This document shows positions 42,943 to 51,675 of a stretch of 64,000 nucleotides of DNA, in pieces. Numbering within the stretch: position 1 is the stretch's first letter; each line of letters starts with the position of its first letter. Both the position numbers and the translations under genes were made by a program. Origin of the DNA: Chloroflexota bacterium. Lineage in GTDB: Bacteria > Chloroflexota > Dehalococcoidia > Bin125. Where the stretch lies: positions 1 to 64,000 of the forward strand of contig JAPPFB010000002.1 in the NCBI GenBank assembly GCA_028875225.1. The letters run 5' to 3'. A model generated the notes under the pieces. The model was given only the letters and a program-made list of their open reading frames with translations. It had not been told where the DNA came from and searched no databases.

Positions 42943-44028
42943 ATGTCAGTCGAGTTTTGGACCATGGGCGCCGGCGTCCCGACCAGATCCGCTCCGGGCG
43001 GCAGCTCCGGCATGCCCGCCTTCGACGGCGTGCAGATGGCCGTCGAGGCCGAGCAGCTCGGTTACGACGGCATCGTCTGGGTCGACAGCCAGAACCTCGC
43101 ACCCGACTGCTACATCTCGATGGCCCTCGCCGCCCACGCGACCTCGCGGATTCAGCTCGGCACCGGCGTGACCAATTCCTTCACGCGCCATGCCGCCGTC
43201 ACCGCCTCCTGCATCGCCACCGTGCAGGCGGAGAGCCAGGGCCGCGCCCACATGGGCATCGGCCGCGGCGACTCCGCCCTGGCCCATCTGGGACTCGCGC
43301 CTCACGCGGTCGATCCGTTCGAGCGCTACCTCGAGGAACTCCAGGCCTACCTGCGCGGCGACAGCGTCGCCTTCGGCGAGACTGACGTCGAGGCGCTCGG
43401 CCTCGCCGATACGCCCGAGGCCAGCAACATTCGTTACATCAAGGGCATGGGACCCAAAGTGCCGGTCGATGTCGCCGCCACGGGACCCCGCGTGATCCGG
43501 GCCGCCGCCCGCCACGCCGACCGAGTCAGCTTCAACGTCGGCGCCGATGTCGATCGCACCCTCTGGGGCATGGACGTCGCCCGCGAAGCCCGCGTCGAAG
43601 CAGGCCTCGATCCGGAGATCCCATTCGCCGCCTACATTCCCCTCGCCGTCCACGACGACCCCGAGCGCGCCATGCAGATCGGCGCGGGCCAGGTCTCGCT
43701 CTTCGCCCGCTTTTCCAACATGTACGGCCAGGTCGTCGGACCGGCGACCGAGCAGCAGACGAAGGTACTCACCGACATCCACGACCACTACGACATGCAC
43801 GGCCACGGCCGACCGGGCAGCGCCCAGGCCGGTGTCATCCCCACCGAGTTCGAGCGCGCCTTCGGCGTCTTCGGCCCGCCCGACTACGTCGTGCAACGCC
43901 TCGGAGAACTGATCGACATCGGCATCGACCGCTTCATCTTCCGAGGCTCCCCGCTCGACCCGGCCAACCCCGACACCGAGTCGAGCGTCCGCTTCACCCA
44001 GGAAGTCATTCCGCAGTTGAAAGGCTGA
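42943..44028 (+). CDS. LLM-class flavin-dependent oxidoreductase, tandem copy 1
   Basis: A 361-residue luciferase-like protein. Landmarks: VEFWTMGAG start, GYDGIVWVDSQNLAPDCYI, LGTGVTNSFTRHAAVTAS, GRAHMGIGRGDSALAHLG and VPVDVAATGPRVI, the pattern of F420-dependent methylenetetrahydromethanopterin-reductase-like enzymes. The cofactor may be F420 or FMN. ATG 42943 has TGGAGG upstream. The next gene is a close paralogue six bases downstream, so the two are one operon. Confidence 0.92.
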   Translation: MSVEFWTMGAGVPTRSAPGGSSGMPAFDGVQMAVEAEQLGYDGIVWVDSQNLAPDCYISMALAAHATSRIQLGTGVTNSFTRHAAVTASCIATVQAESQGRAHMGIGRGDSALAHLGLAPHAVDPFERYLEELQAYLRGDSVAFGETDVEALGLADTPEASNIRYIKGMGPKVPVDVAATGPRVIRAAARHADRVSFNVGADVDRTLWGMDVAREARVEAGLDPEIPFAAYIPLAVHDDPERAMQIGAGQVSLFARFSNMYGQVVGPATEQQTKVLTDIHDHYDMHGHGRPGSAQAGVIPTEFERAFGVFGPPDYVVQRLGELIDIGIDRFIFRGSPLDPANPDTESSVRFTQEVIPQLKG

Positions 44029-44033
44029 GCACT

Positions 44034-45098
44034 ATGCCGGTCGAATTCTGGACATCCGGTCGAGGCCTGGCTGCGAGCGGCGATCCGTCCGCCTTTACCT
44101 CCGCACGGCAGGCGCAGCGCGCCGAGGAGCTGGGCTTCGACGGCATCACCTTCGTCGACAGCCAGAACCGGTCCAGCGACTGTTACGTCGCGCTGACCGT
44201 CGCCGCCCAGGCAACCACGCGGCTCAAGCTCGGCACCGGAGTGACCAACTCCTACACCCGGCATCCCGCCGTGACCGCCTCGGCGATCGCCGCGATCCAG
44301 GCCGAGAGCGGCGGGCGCGCCTATCTCGGCATCGGACGCGGCGACTCGGCCCTGGCCCATCTCGGACTGGCGCCGCACGCGGTTCCCAGGTTCGAGCACT
44401 ACCTGGAACAGCTCCAGGGCTACCTGCGCGGCGACGACGTGGCGTTCGGCGAGACCGACGTCCACATCCTGGGCCTGGCCGACACACCCGAAACCAGCCG
44501 CATCGAATGGCTCAATCCGTCATATCCCAAGGTGCCCGTCGACGTGGCCGCCACCGGCCCGCGCGTCATCGCCGCCGCCGCCCGGCACGTCGAGCAGGTC
44601 AGCCTGGCCGTCGGCGGCGATCCGGAACGGATCCAGTGGGGCATGGACGTCGCCCGCGAGGCGCGCTCGCAGGCCGGTCTGGACCCCGAGATCTCCTTCG
44701 CCGCCTATGTGCCAACCGTGGTCCACGACGATCCTGAGGTGGCGCTCTCGATCGGCTCCGCCGGCCTCTCGCTCTTCGCCCGCTTCTCCAACATGTACGG
44801 CGAAATCGTCGGCCCGGTCACCGACACTCAGCGAGACGTCCTGACCAAAATCCACGACAGCTACGACATGCACGGTCACGCCCGCGAGGGCAGCCCACAA
44901 TCGGCCCAGGTCACGCAGGAGTTCGCCAACAGCTTCGGCGTCTTCGGTCCACCCGACTACTGCGTCCAACGCCTCGGAGAACTCATCGACCTCGGCGTCA
45001 CCCGCTTCATGATCGCCGGCACGACCCTCGATCCAAGTCATCCCAACTCCGAGTGCAGCGAACGCTTCGTCACCGACGTCGCCCCGCAACTCAAGTGA
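44034..45098 (+). CDS. LLM-class flavin-dependent oxidoreductase, tandem copy 2
   Basis: A 354-residue paralogue of the preceding gene; almost every motif is shared (FVDSQNRSSDCYV, LGTGVTNSYTRHPAVTAS, GRGDSALAHLGLAPHAV, FARFSNMYG). Differences concentrate in the N-terminal loop (GRGLAASGDPSAFTS) and around residue 155 (SRIEWLNPSYPKVP), which line the substrate side of the barrel. That pattern suggests duplicated enzymes with different substrates or a heterodimer. Confidence 0.92.
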   Translation: MPVEFWTSGRGLAASGDPSAFTSARQAQRAEELGFDGITFVDSQNRSSDCYVALTVAAQATTRLKLGTGVTNSYTRHPAVTASAIAAIQAESGGRAYLGIGRGDSALAHLGLAPHAVPRFEHYLEQLQGYLRGDDVAFGETDVHILGLADTPETSRIEWLNPSYPKVPVDVAATGPRVIAAAARHVEQVSLAVGGDPERIQWGMDVAREARSQAGLDPEISFAAYVPTVVHDDPEVALSIGSAGLSLFARFSNMYGEIVGPVTDTQRDVLTKIHDSYDMHGHAREGSPQSAQVTQEFANSFGVFGPPDYCVQRLGELIDLGVTRFMIAGTTLDPSHPNSECSERFVTDVAPQLK

Positions 45099-45146
45099 AG
45101 GTCAACGGCTCAAGCGACCACAGAGTGTGTTAAGCAGCGGAGTCCA

Positions 45147-46055
45147 ATGCAGGTGATCCCCGAGTACGCCTCAGAACAGGACTTGGAGGACGATCTCGTC
45201 CGACGGCCACAGGAGTTGCTCAGCGATCCTCCCACTTGGATCGCTCGCCAACTCCACACTTCAGCAAAAGGCTTCATCGACCTACTCGGCATTGATAGTG
45301 ACGGCCGCTTGGTTGTCTACGAGCTCAAGATCAAGCGAACCGGCCGCGAGACAATGGCCCAGATTCTCGATTACGCCTCCTGGATAGACAGCGAGTCCTT
45401 GGACGAGCTAAAGCGCCGGATCGTCCAAGCTCCAATTCAACCCGGGATCGCCGACGCGCGGACCTTCTTGCGAGGCGACAACAATCACCTCCGTCCGGCA
45501 AGACTCGTAATCGTGGCTGGGGAGGCGAACACCGCCCTGAGTCGCATGGTGCACTTCATGCAGAGCCTGGGGCTCGACATCCGCGTAGAGATTGTCCGGC
45601 ACGAGGTCGCACTCGCTCCGGAGATGTACCAGCGAGCTCGCGACTTCGGTGTCGCGGAACAGTGGACCGCCGCACTGGAGACATTGGATAGCTGCTTCGA
45701 AAGCCGCGGCCATCGCTTACGCCGCCTTCCAAATGGCATCAACTACGAAATCCGCGATCGTTCAGGTTCATTCCGTACATTCGCAGGTGTCTTTATCAAC
45801 GATCGCAAGGTAGGCCGAGAACTCGGCGACATCTTTCTCGCTGTGCACGATGCGACGATTGAACATTCAGAAGCCGAGTTTGACCGATTGAAGCAAACGC
45901 TCGAGGGAATCGGCCTGGCGGCTCAGCGGGGCAATGTGCGGATGAAATTCTACGCGCACAATCGAGAGGATCTTACTCCGGCGTTAAGCGAGCTAGCCGA
46001 TTACTTGGAGCGCATACTCGAAGAGGTGCAACCGAGAGCGTCATCAGAACAGTGA
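45147..46055 (+). CDS. NucS/DUF91-like PD-(D/E)XK nuclease
   Basis: A 302-residue protein. The N-terminal third carries a nuclease core: Asp45 in GFIDLLGID and Glu59-Leu-Lys61 in VVYELKIKRTG, followed by the helix METMAQILDYASWI-type segment found after the core in NucS and related endonucleases. The rest (to 302) does not match a domain I know. Codon use is less GC-biased than the neighbours (for example TTA and CTA leucines near the end), so recent acquisition is possible. It stands alone, with no restriction or repair partner beside it. Confidence 0.78.
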   Translation: MQVIPEYASEQDLEDDLVRRPQELLSDPPTWIARQLHTSAKGFIDLLGIDSDGRLVVYELKIKRTGRETMAQILDYASWIDSESLDELKRRIVQAPIQPGIADARTFLRGDNNHLRPARLVIVAGEANTALSRMVHFMQSLGLDIRVEIVRHEVALAPEMYQRARDFGVAEQWTAALETLDSCFESRGHRLRRLPNGINYEIRDRSGSFRTFAGVFINDRKVGRELGDIFLAVHDATIEHSEAEFDRLKQTLEGIGLAAQRGNVRMKFYAHNREDLTPALSELADYLERILEEVQPRASSEQ

Positions 46056-46084
46056 CCCCTCATGATCCAACTTCCGGGCGAAGC

Positions 46085-47224
46085 TCAGCGCGAGGCCGCT
46101 TGATCGAGGAACTTGAGCAGCAACTCCGTCACCGCCTCCGGCTGCTCCTGCTGGACCCAGTGACCGGCACCGTCGACCAGGTGCATGCCCTGCAGCTTCG
46201 TGCAGGCCGACGCCATCCGGTCCCAGCCGCCCGGCGACTGGTACACGCCCCAGTCCGACGAACCGCCAATGAACGCCGACGGCACATCGATCGTCCGGCC
46301 GTGAAACAGCTGTAGCTGCGCCACGCACTCCGGATCGCGCGTCGCCCGATACCAGTTCAGGCCGCCCTGGAATCCGTTGCGCTCATACTCGCCCGCGTAA
46401 ACCGCCATCTCCGACTCCGTCAGCCACGAGCAGTTCGCGATCTCCTCCGCCGACGGCATCTCGTGCGCCACCGTCGTGGGCATGTCTTCGTCCAGGTCCA
46501 TCACGTAGTAAGTCGGCAGCTTGGCCAGCTCCGACGCCGTCCAGGCCTCCAGCGGATGCGGCCGATTCTGCGTCCAGTCCGCGCTCTTGTGGTGGTAGTA
46601 GGCGCGCAGGAAGTCATGCACGCCTTGCGGCGCATTCGTCATGTCGGCGTCCGCCGGCCGGGTGCAGTAGTAGAGCTGGTAGTGCTTGCGCGGACGCTCC
46701 AACGCCGCCAGGTCGTCGGCGATGCTCGCCGACCCCCCCGCCCCCGACCCGCGAAGCTCACCCGCCGGCAGACCGGGCGGACCGCCAAACGGTCCGCTCA
46801 TCGTCACGACCGAGCGGAAGATGTCGGGCCGAATCAACGCGCAGTATGCCGCCACCGGCGAGCCGAAATCATGCCCGAATACGCCCTCGACGCTGTCCCA
46901 TCCCAGCGCGCTAACCAGCCCAACCGCGTCGCGAGTCAGGTTCAACATTCCGTAGGGAATCAGGCTGTCGTCGTAGCTCGCCGTCCACCCGGTCGTCCGC
47001 CCGTAGCCGCGCTGATCCGGCGCAACCACGTGAAACCCCGCCTCCGCCATCAACGGCATCACCTTGCGCCAGCTGTACGCAATCTCCGGAAAGCCATGCA
47101 GCAATAGCAGGCGGGGACGATCCTCGCCCCAGCCAGCCTCGAGGATATGCATCGTGAGGCCGTTGACGCCCTCGACGAATCGGGAGCGGATCGCCGGATC
47201 GAGGGTGTCGGTGCGGTAGATCAT
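46085..47224 (-). CDS. Alpha/beta hydrolase, epoxide hydrolase-like
   Basis: A 379-residue alpha/beta-hydrolase. The HGFPE oxyanion motif (43-47), the nucleophile Asp119 in GHDFGSPVA (an Asp nucleophile as in epoxide hydrolases and dehalogenases), and the catalytic His in GHWVQQEQPEAV near the C-terminus are present. The cap domain (~150-300) is large. An epoxide hydrolase or haloalkane dehalogenase role is likely; HGFPE favours epoxide hydrolase. The ATG at 47224 has no strong ribosome binding signal. Confidence 0.9.
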   Translation of the reverse strand: MIYRTDTLDPAIRSRFVEGVNGLTMHILEAGWGEDRPRLLLLHGFPEIAYSWRKVMPLMAEAGFHVVAPDQRGYGRTTGWTASYDDSLIPYGMLNLTRDAVGLVSALGWDSVEGVFGHDFGSPVAAYCALIRPDIFRSVVTMSGPFGGPPGLPAGELRGSGAGGSASIADDLAALERPRKHYQLYYCTRPADADMTNAPQGVHDFLRAYYHHKSADWTQNRPHPLEAWTASELAKLPTYYVMDLDEDMPTTVAHEMPSAEEIANCSWLTESEMAVYAGEYERNGFQGGLNWYRATRDPECVAQLQLFHGRTIDVPSAFIGGSSDWGVYQSPGGWDRMASACTKLQGMHLVDGAGHWVQQEQPEAVTELLLKFLDQAASR

Positions 47225-47254
47225 CTGCGCGGGTGAAGAAGGCGTGCTCGAGCG

Positions 47255-47515
47255 CTATGTGAGTTCAGCGATGGCGAGCAGCAGACCTCCAACAACACCC
47301 ATTGCGACTGTGAGTTTGACAATGGCGGCCTTGATCTCTGAGCGGATCCAAACCCTCAGGTTGTCAATGTCGTCGTGCGTCGCCATCGGTGCGAACTCGT
47401 CCTGCAGCGCATCCACCGCCCGTTGCGCGTCCGGTTCTCCGAAATGCGGCCGGAAGATGTGGAAGAGCCGCAGTTTGTCGATCAGCCGCGGTCGGGTTGG
47501 AAACTCAACAGCCAT
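47255..47515 (-). CDS. Small C-tail-anchored membrane protein, unknown
   Basis: An 86-residue protein with a hydrophilic N-terminal half, a probable helix (DDIDNLRVWIRSEIKAAIVK) and one transmembrane segment near the C-terminus (LTVAMGVVGGLLLAIAEL). The helix-plus-anchor plan resembles CCDC90/DUF1640-type proteins. ATG 47515 has GGAGGAGCGAAGGAC immediately upstream, good evidence that it is translated. Function unknown. Confidence 0.7.
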   Translation of the reverse strand: MAVEFPTRPRLIDKLRLFHIFRPHFGEPDAQRAVDALQDEFAPMATHDDIDNLRVWIRSEIKAAIVKLTVAMGVVGGLLLAIAELT

Positions 47516-47539
47516 GTCCTTCGCTCCTCCGCACTCATC

Positions 47540-48328
47540 CTATCGCCCCTTGAACTGCGGCGTTCGCTTCTCCATGAACGCCTTCGGACCTTCGATCGCG
47601 TCCTCGCTACCGAACGCTCTGGCACCCAGCAGCGATTCCATGCTCCAGGCCTGCTCCCAGGACATGCCCATCGAGCCTCGGATGACGATCTCCTTGGCCG
47701 TGCGCACGGCGAGCGGGCCGTTGGCGCAGATCAGATCAGCGATCGCGTGCGTCGTCGGCATCAGGTCTTCCAGCGGAACGACCCGGTTGATCAGACCGCA
47801 ATGCAGCGCCTCCTGCGCGCTCAGCCGCCGACCCGTGAGGAGAATCTCCATCGCCCAGGCCCAGGGAATCTGGCGCGGCAATCGAATGTGCGCGCCGGCG
47901 TCGGGGACGATGCCCCAGCGGACTTCCTGCAGGCCGAACTCCGCATGTTCGGCGGCAACGCGGATGTCGGTACCCAACATGTACTCCAGTCCACCGGCGA
48001 TGCAGTAGCCATTGATCGCCGACAGCACCGGCTTGAACACGCGATGCAGGTTGCGCGTCTCATTCACCTTGAGCGGCTCGTTGCGAGCGCCGCCGGCCTT
48101 GGCCGGAATCGTGCTGCTCAGGTCGGCGCCGGCGCAGAACGCGCGCTCACCGGCGCCGGTGATGATCGCGACCCACAGATCAGGGTCATTGTTGAAATCC
48201 TCGGTCGCGTCGCGCAGAAGTGAGAGCAGCTCGAGCGACATCGCGTTCATCCGCTCGGGTCGGTTGAACGTGATCACGCAGCGCTTGTTGGCAGGATCCT
48301 TCTCGTAGATCAGCGGAAGATCGGACAT
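47540..48328 (-). CDS. Enoyl-CoA hydratase/isomerase, tandem copy 1
   Basis: A 262-residue crotonase-family enzyme. The oxyanion segments AFCAGADLSST and NGYCIAGGLEYML are present, and both catalytic Glu positions are kept (Glu in GGLEYM and in LQEVRWG), so hydration of a 2-enoyl-CoA is plausible. ATG 48328 follows AAGGAGG. A second copy of the same length lies just upstream; both are on the minus strand. Confidence 0.93.
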   Translation of the reverse strand: MSDLPLIYEKDPANKRCVITFNRPERMNAMSLELLSLLRDATEDFNNDPDLWVAIITGAGERAFCAGADLSSTIPAKAGGARNEPLKVNETRNLHRVFKPVLSAINGYCIAGGLEYMLGTDIRVAAEHAEFGLQEVRWGIVPDAGAHIRLPRQIPWAWAMEILLTGRRLSAQEALHCGLINRVVPLEDLMPTTHAIADLICANGPLAVRTAKEIVIRGSMGMSWEQAWSMESLLGARAFGSEDAIEGPKAFMEKRTPQFKGR

Positions 48329-48364
48329 CGATGGCCTCCTTGGCTCGAATCAGAGCCTATCCCG

Positions 48365-49153
48365 CTATCGACCCTTGAAGACCGGATCGCGCTTCTCCAT
48401 GAACGCGCGCGGGCCCTCGATCGCGTCTTCGCTGCCAAAGGCGCGAGCGCCCAAGAGCGACTCCATGCTCCAGGCCTGTTCCCAGGACATGCCCATCGCT
48501 CCGCGCACGGCGATCTCCTTGGCGGTCCGCACCGCCAGGGGGCCGTTGCGGCAGATCAGATCGGCGATCCCGTTCGCGGTCTCCATCAGCTGGTCCGCCG
48601 GCACGACCCGGTTCACCAACCCGCATTGCAATGCCTCAGCCGCAGAAAGCCGACGACCAGTCAGCAGGATCTCCATTGCCCAGCACCAGGGAATCTGACG
48701 CGGCAGGCGAATGTGCGAGCCGCCGACCGGAATGATTCCCCAGCGAACCTCCTGGAGGCCGAACTCGGCGTGCTCGGCGGCGACACGGATGTCGGTGCCC
48801 AGCATGAACTCGAGCCCGCCGGCGATGCAATAGCCGTTGACCGCCGCGATGATCGGCTTATGGACATCGTGCAGGTTTCGCGTCTCATTGACCTTCAGGG
48901 GCTCGTCGCGCGTCGCCTGGGTCGCGTTGGGAATCGTGCTGCCCAGATCGGCGCCGGCGCAGAATGCCCGGTCGCCGGCCCCGGTCACGATCAACACCCA
49001 GAGGTCTGGATCGCGTTTGAACTCATCGATCGCCTCGCGCATCAAGACCTGAAGCTCAGGGCTCATCGCGTTCATTCGCTCGGGCCGATTGAACGTCATC
49101 AGCGCCCGACGATTCGCGCGATCTGGTTCGAACAGCAGGGGTGGTTCGCTCAT
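48365..49153 (-). CDS. Enoyl-CoA hydratase/isomerase, tandem copy 2
   Basis: Also 262 residues and strongly similar to its downstream neighbour (NGYCIAGGLEFMLGTDIRVA; LQEVRWGIIPVGGSHIRLPR). Both Glu residues are present. ATG 49153 is preceded by GGAGCC; an 86-residue upstream extension overlaps the divergent DUF3179 promoter and is rejected. Tandem duplication with modest divergence suggests related CoA esters of different side chain. Confidence 0.93.
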   Translation of the reverse strand: MSEPPLLFEPDRANRRALMTFNRPERMNAMSPELQVLMREAIDEFKRDPDLWVLIVTGAGDRAFCAGADLGSTIPNATQATRDEPLKVNETRNLHDVHKPIIAAVNGYCIAGGLEFMLGTDIRVAAEHAEFGLQEVRWGIIPVGGSHIRLPRQIPWCWAMEILLTGRRLSAAEALQCGLVNRVVPADQLMETANGIADLICRNGPLAVRTAKEIAVRGAMGMSWEQAWSMESLLGARAFGSEDAIEGPRAFMEKRDPVFKGR

Positions 49154-49288
49154 CGATTGGCTCCATCTCTCGGTCGGCCGGAGTGTATGAAGAAGATACG
49201 CGCATGCCGAACGGGCGCGGCCATGGCAGGATCCACGGGCCAGAGGGCCACGTAGGCTGAGTGCAGCGGGCGTGAGGGGCGGCGACAC

Positions 49289-50923
49289 ATGCGCTGGGTA
49301 TTGCCCATTCTGGTGATCGCGCTGCTTGGTTCCGCTTGCAGCGAGATAGACCAGCCGCAGACTCAGGCCACAGGCGCTTCGGTACAACAACAGGCACTCG
49401 AGCGGGAGCAACCTGACGACAGCTCAGCCGACCAGCAGCCGCCACAGACCAGCGAGCAAGCCGAACGAGTGCGGCAATCCGAGCAATCGCTCGGCGATTC
49501 AACAGAACAGAGCGAGCAACCTGCGCGGGAATCTGAGCAGGAAGAATCTTCCCGGCCTGAACAGCAGCAAACTCAGCGGCAGTCCGAAGCAGCCAGCAAC
49601 GCGCCGTTCGATCCCGACTCGGTAGAAATGGCCGACCTCATCTACTGGGGTCCACTGGATGGATTTTTCGGCCGCTATGTGCCTATTCCGACCAATGAAC
49701 AGGCGTTGCTCGACCAGCTGCTCGCCTCCGACTCTCCCGCGGTCGACAAGTACATCATCGACCTGGCCGCGTTCCCCAACCCCTACTGGGAGCAAGCCCT
49801 GGACTATCTGAAGGCGCGATTCGGGGACTCGCTGCGCACGGTCTATGACTTCCCCGAGATTTTCGACTTCCACTCAGATGACAGCGCCACCCTGACATAT
49901 CTGCGCTTCAAGCAGGCGCTGTTCGGCGGCCAGTTCGAAGACATGGCCGAAATGATGGACCCTGATGCCGCAATCGCGATCGACGCCCGGGAGATTCAGT
50001 GGGGCGGAGTGCGTGTCGACGGAATTCCGCCGCTTGAGTTCCCGACCCAGATTCTGCCTGCTGAAGCAGCGGAGTGGATCAACGACTCCGACATCGTCGT
50101 CGGTGTGGAGATCGACGGCGACGCGCGCGCCTATCCGATCCGGATCATCGCCTGGCACGAGATGGTCAACGACACAATCGGCGGAGTACCGGTCTCGCTG
50201 GCCTATTGCACGCTCTGCGGCTCGCCGATCCTGTTCGACGGCCGCGTCGGCAGCGAGGTCTACCGCTTCGGCACCAGCGGCCTGCTGTACCGCTCAAACA
50301 AATTGATGTACGACCGCAACACGCGCACGCTCTGGAATCAGTTCAGCGGCAGGCCCGCCTGGGGGCCCCTTGTAGGCCAGGACATTCGGTTGAGCGTGCT
50401 GCCGGTCGTCGTTACGACGTGGGGCGACTGGCTCGCGCGGCATCCCGACACCACCGTATTGAGCATCAACACCGGCTTCGTTCGCAACTACGGCCCCGGC
50501 GTGGCGTACAACGACTACTTCAACAGCCCGCTGACCTGGTTCAATGTGCCAGTCGAGGACGATCGGCTCGCGCAGAAGGACAATGTCTACGCGGTCCGGG
50601 TCGGCGAGGCGCTGACCGCCTACCCGATTGAGTTGCTCGCCGAGCGCACGTTCGCGCAGGATGTGGTGGGCGGCCTGGCAATCGTTGTAGTCGCTACTGC
50701 GAACGGCGAGGGCGGTCGTGCGTTCGAGTCGGGCGAAATCCATTTCCAATCCGCCGACCCCGACGGCGACATGCTGACCGACTCCGAGGGTGGCGTCTGG
50801 TTGATCAGAGAAGACAGTCTGCTCGGACCCAACGGCGAACTACTGCCGCGCGTCGGTGGACACAACGCTTACTGGTTCGCGATCACCAACCAGGTCGACA
50901 ACGGGCAACTCTGGGAGGGCTGA
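49289..50923 (+). CDS. DUF3179 lipoprotein with Gln/Glu/Ser-rich linker
   Basis: A 544-residue exported lipoprotein. Residues 1-17 are a signal peptide with lipobox LLGSAC, Cys17 being lipidated. Residues ~20-105 are a Gln, Glu and Ser-rich low-complexity linker. The remainder is DUF3179: DARAYPIRIIAWHEMVND, LAYCTLCGSPILFDGRV and RFGTSGLLYRSNKLMYDR are diagnostic, including the conserved Cys-x-x-Cys (CTLC). The family function is unknown. ATG 49289 follows GAGGGG. It is the third lipoprotein here whose anchor is followed by a Gln-rich spacer. Confidence 0.92.
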   Translation: MRWVLPILVIALLGSACSEIDQPQTQATGASVQQQALEREQPDDSSADQQPPQTSEQAERVRQSEQSLGDSTEQSEQPARESEQEESSRPEQQQTQRQSEAASNAPFDPDSVEMADLIYWGPLDGFFGRYVPIPTNEQALLDQLLASDSPAVDKYIIDLAAFPNPYWEQALDYLKARFGDSLRTVYDFPEIFDFHSDDSATLTYLRFKQALFGGQFEDMAEMMDPDAAIAIDAREIQWGGVRVDGIPPLEFPTQILPAEAAEWINDSDIVVGVEIDGDARAYPIRIIAWHEMVNDTIGGVPVSLAYCTLCGSPILFDGRVGSEVYRFGTSGLLYRSNKLMYDRNTRTLWNQFSGRPAWGPLVGQDIRLSVLPVVVTTWGDWLARHPDTTVLSINTGFVRNYGPGVAYNDYFNSPLTWFNVPVEDDRLAQKDNVYAVRVGEALTAYPIELLAERTFAQDVVGGLAIVVVATANGEGGRAFESGEIHFQSADPDGDMLTDSEGGVWLIREDSLLGPNGELLPRVGGHNAYWFAITNQVDNGQLWEG

Positions 50924-50999
50924 GCGTCACCACTGGCCTCGGTCGATGATGTCGCAGTCACAGCTCGTTGGCATAAGCCACATGCTTGGTGGCGGTTGC

Positions 51000-51233
51000 C
51001 TAGTCCGCAGCCTCGATGCTGCTAGACGGCGCATCGTGGTCGGAGCGGATTCTCTCTGCCTCGCCGAGGATGAAGGCCTCGTATTCGTCCCTTGACTTGA
51101 ACTGACCCCAGATTAGGTCTTCTCGATGAGGGCGATTCACCGTCTTCTTGCCGACGTAGCCATTCGGGTACTCCACCGTGAGAGTCTTGGTGATCGTTCG
51201 CTGCGGGTGCGGCGGCCATTTCTCGCTCGCCAT
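51000..51233 (-). CDS. Small hypothetical protein
   Basis: A 77-residue charged protein with no signal peptide. It has an N-terminal strand-like part (KTLTVEYPNGYVGKKTVNRP) and a helical acidic part (RDEYEAFILGEAERIR). I do not recognise a family. It lies 19 bases downstream of the DUF6941-like gene on the same strand, with only a weak purine-rich ribosome binding site (AGAGAG), so it is a moderate call. Confidence 0.55.
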   Translation of the reverse strand: MASEKWPPHPQRTITKTLTVEYPNGYVGKKTVNRPHREDLIWGQFKSRDEYEAFILGEAERIRSDHDAPSSSIEAAD

Positions 51234-51252
51234 GGCTCGGTTCTCTCTCTTC

Positions 51253-51648
51253 TCAATAGCGGATGAGGCGATAGGGCACTACCGCCAGGCTCTCCGTCTG
51301 GTAGAGGATACGCAGCTCGTAGTCGCCCGGCGTACCGTGATGCACATTGTCCAGGAATTCAGTGACGTGCATTCGAAACGACCGCCCTGGTTCCGCTGGT
51401 TCACTGACCACAACTGGAACGTGGGACTCCCGCGCGATCGCTCCGTCAGGATCAATCAAGAGTGCGGTAAGCAGATACTCGCCAATCGCGTCGTCCGGGC
51501 TGAACTCGAACTGGATCGCAAGGGACATTGACGGATGGACGTACGGGAACTCCTGCGCGTACAGCAAAGTGAACGCGCCGAGAACGTTGAGGGCGCCGTC
51601 CCCACTGAGATTGGCGGCATCGCAGAGAAGAGCGCTGGTGATTCGCAC
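51253..51648 (-). CDS. DUF6941-like small protein
   Basis: A 131-residue protein that starts at GTG 51648, with GGAGAG just upstream. It opens with a strand-rich pattern (ITSALLCDAANLSGDGALNV, then LGAFTLLYAQEFPYVHPSM) that resembles DUF6941 proteins, which have a beta-sandwich fold. Followed by FEFSPDDAIGEY and FRMHVTEFL. The function is unknown and the family match is from memory, so tentative. Confidence 0.6.
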   Translation of the reverse strand: MRITSALLCDAANLSGDGALNVLGAFTLLYAQEFPYVHPSMSLAIQFEFSPDDAIGEYLLTALLIDPDGAIARESHVPVVVSEPAEPGRSFRMHVTEFLDNVHHGTPGDYELRILYQTESLAVVPYRLIRY

Positions 51649-51675
51649 TGACTCTCCACCACGAGTCGCGGGGTG

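Noticed and set aside
49154..49411. 86-residue upstream extension of the second tandem hydratase
   Set aside because: It is Arg/Ser/Leu-rich with no similarity, overlaps the divergent DUF3179 start, and the ATG at 49153 aligns with the paralogue.
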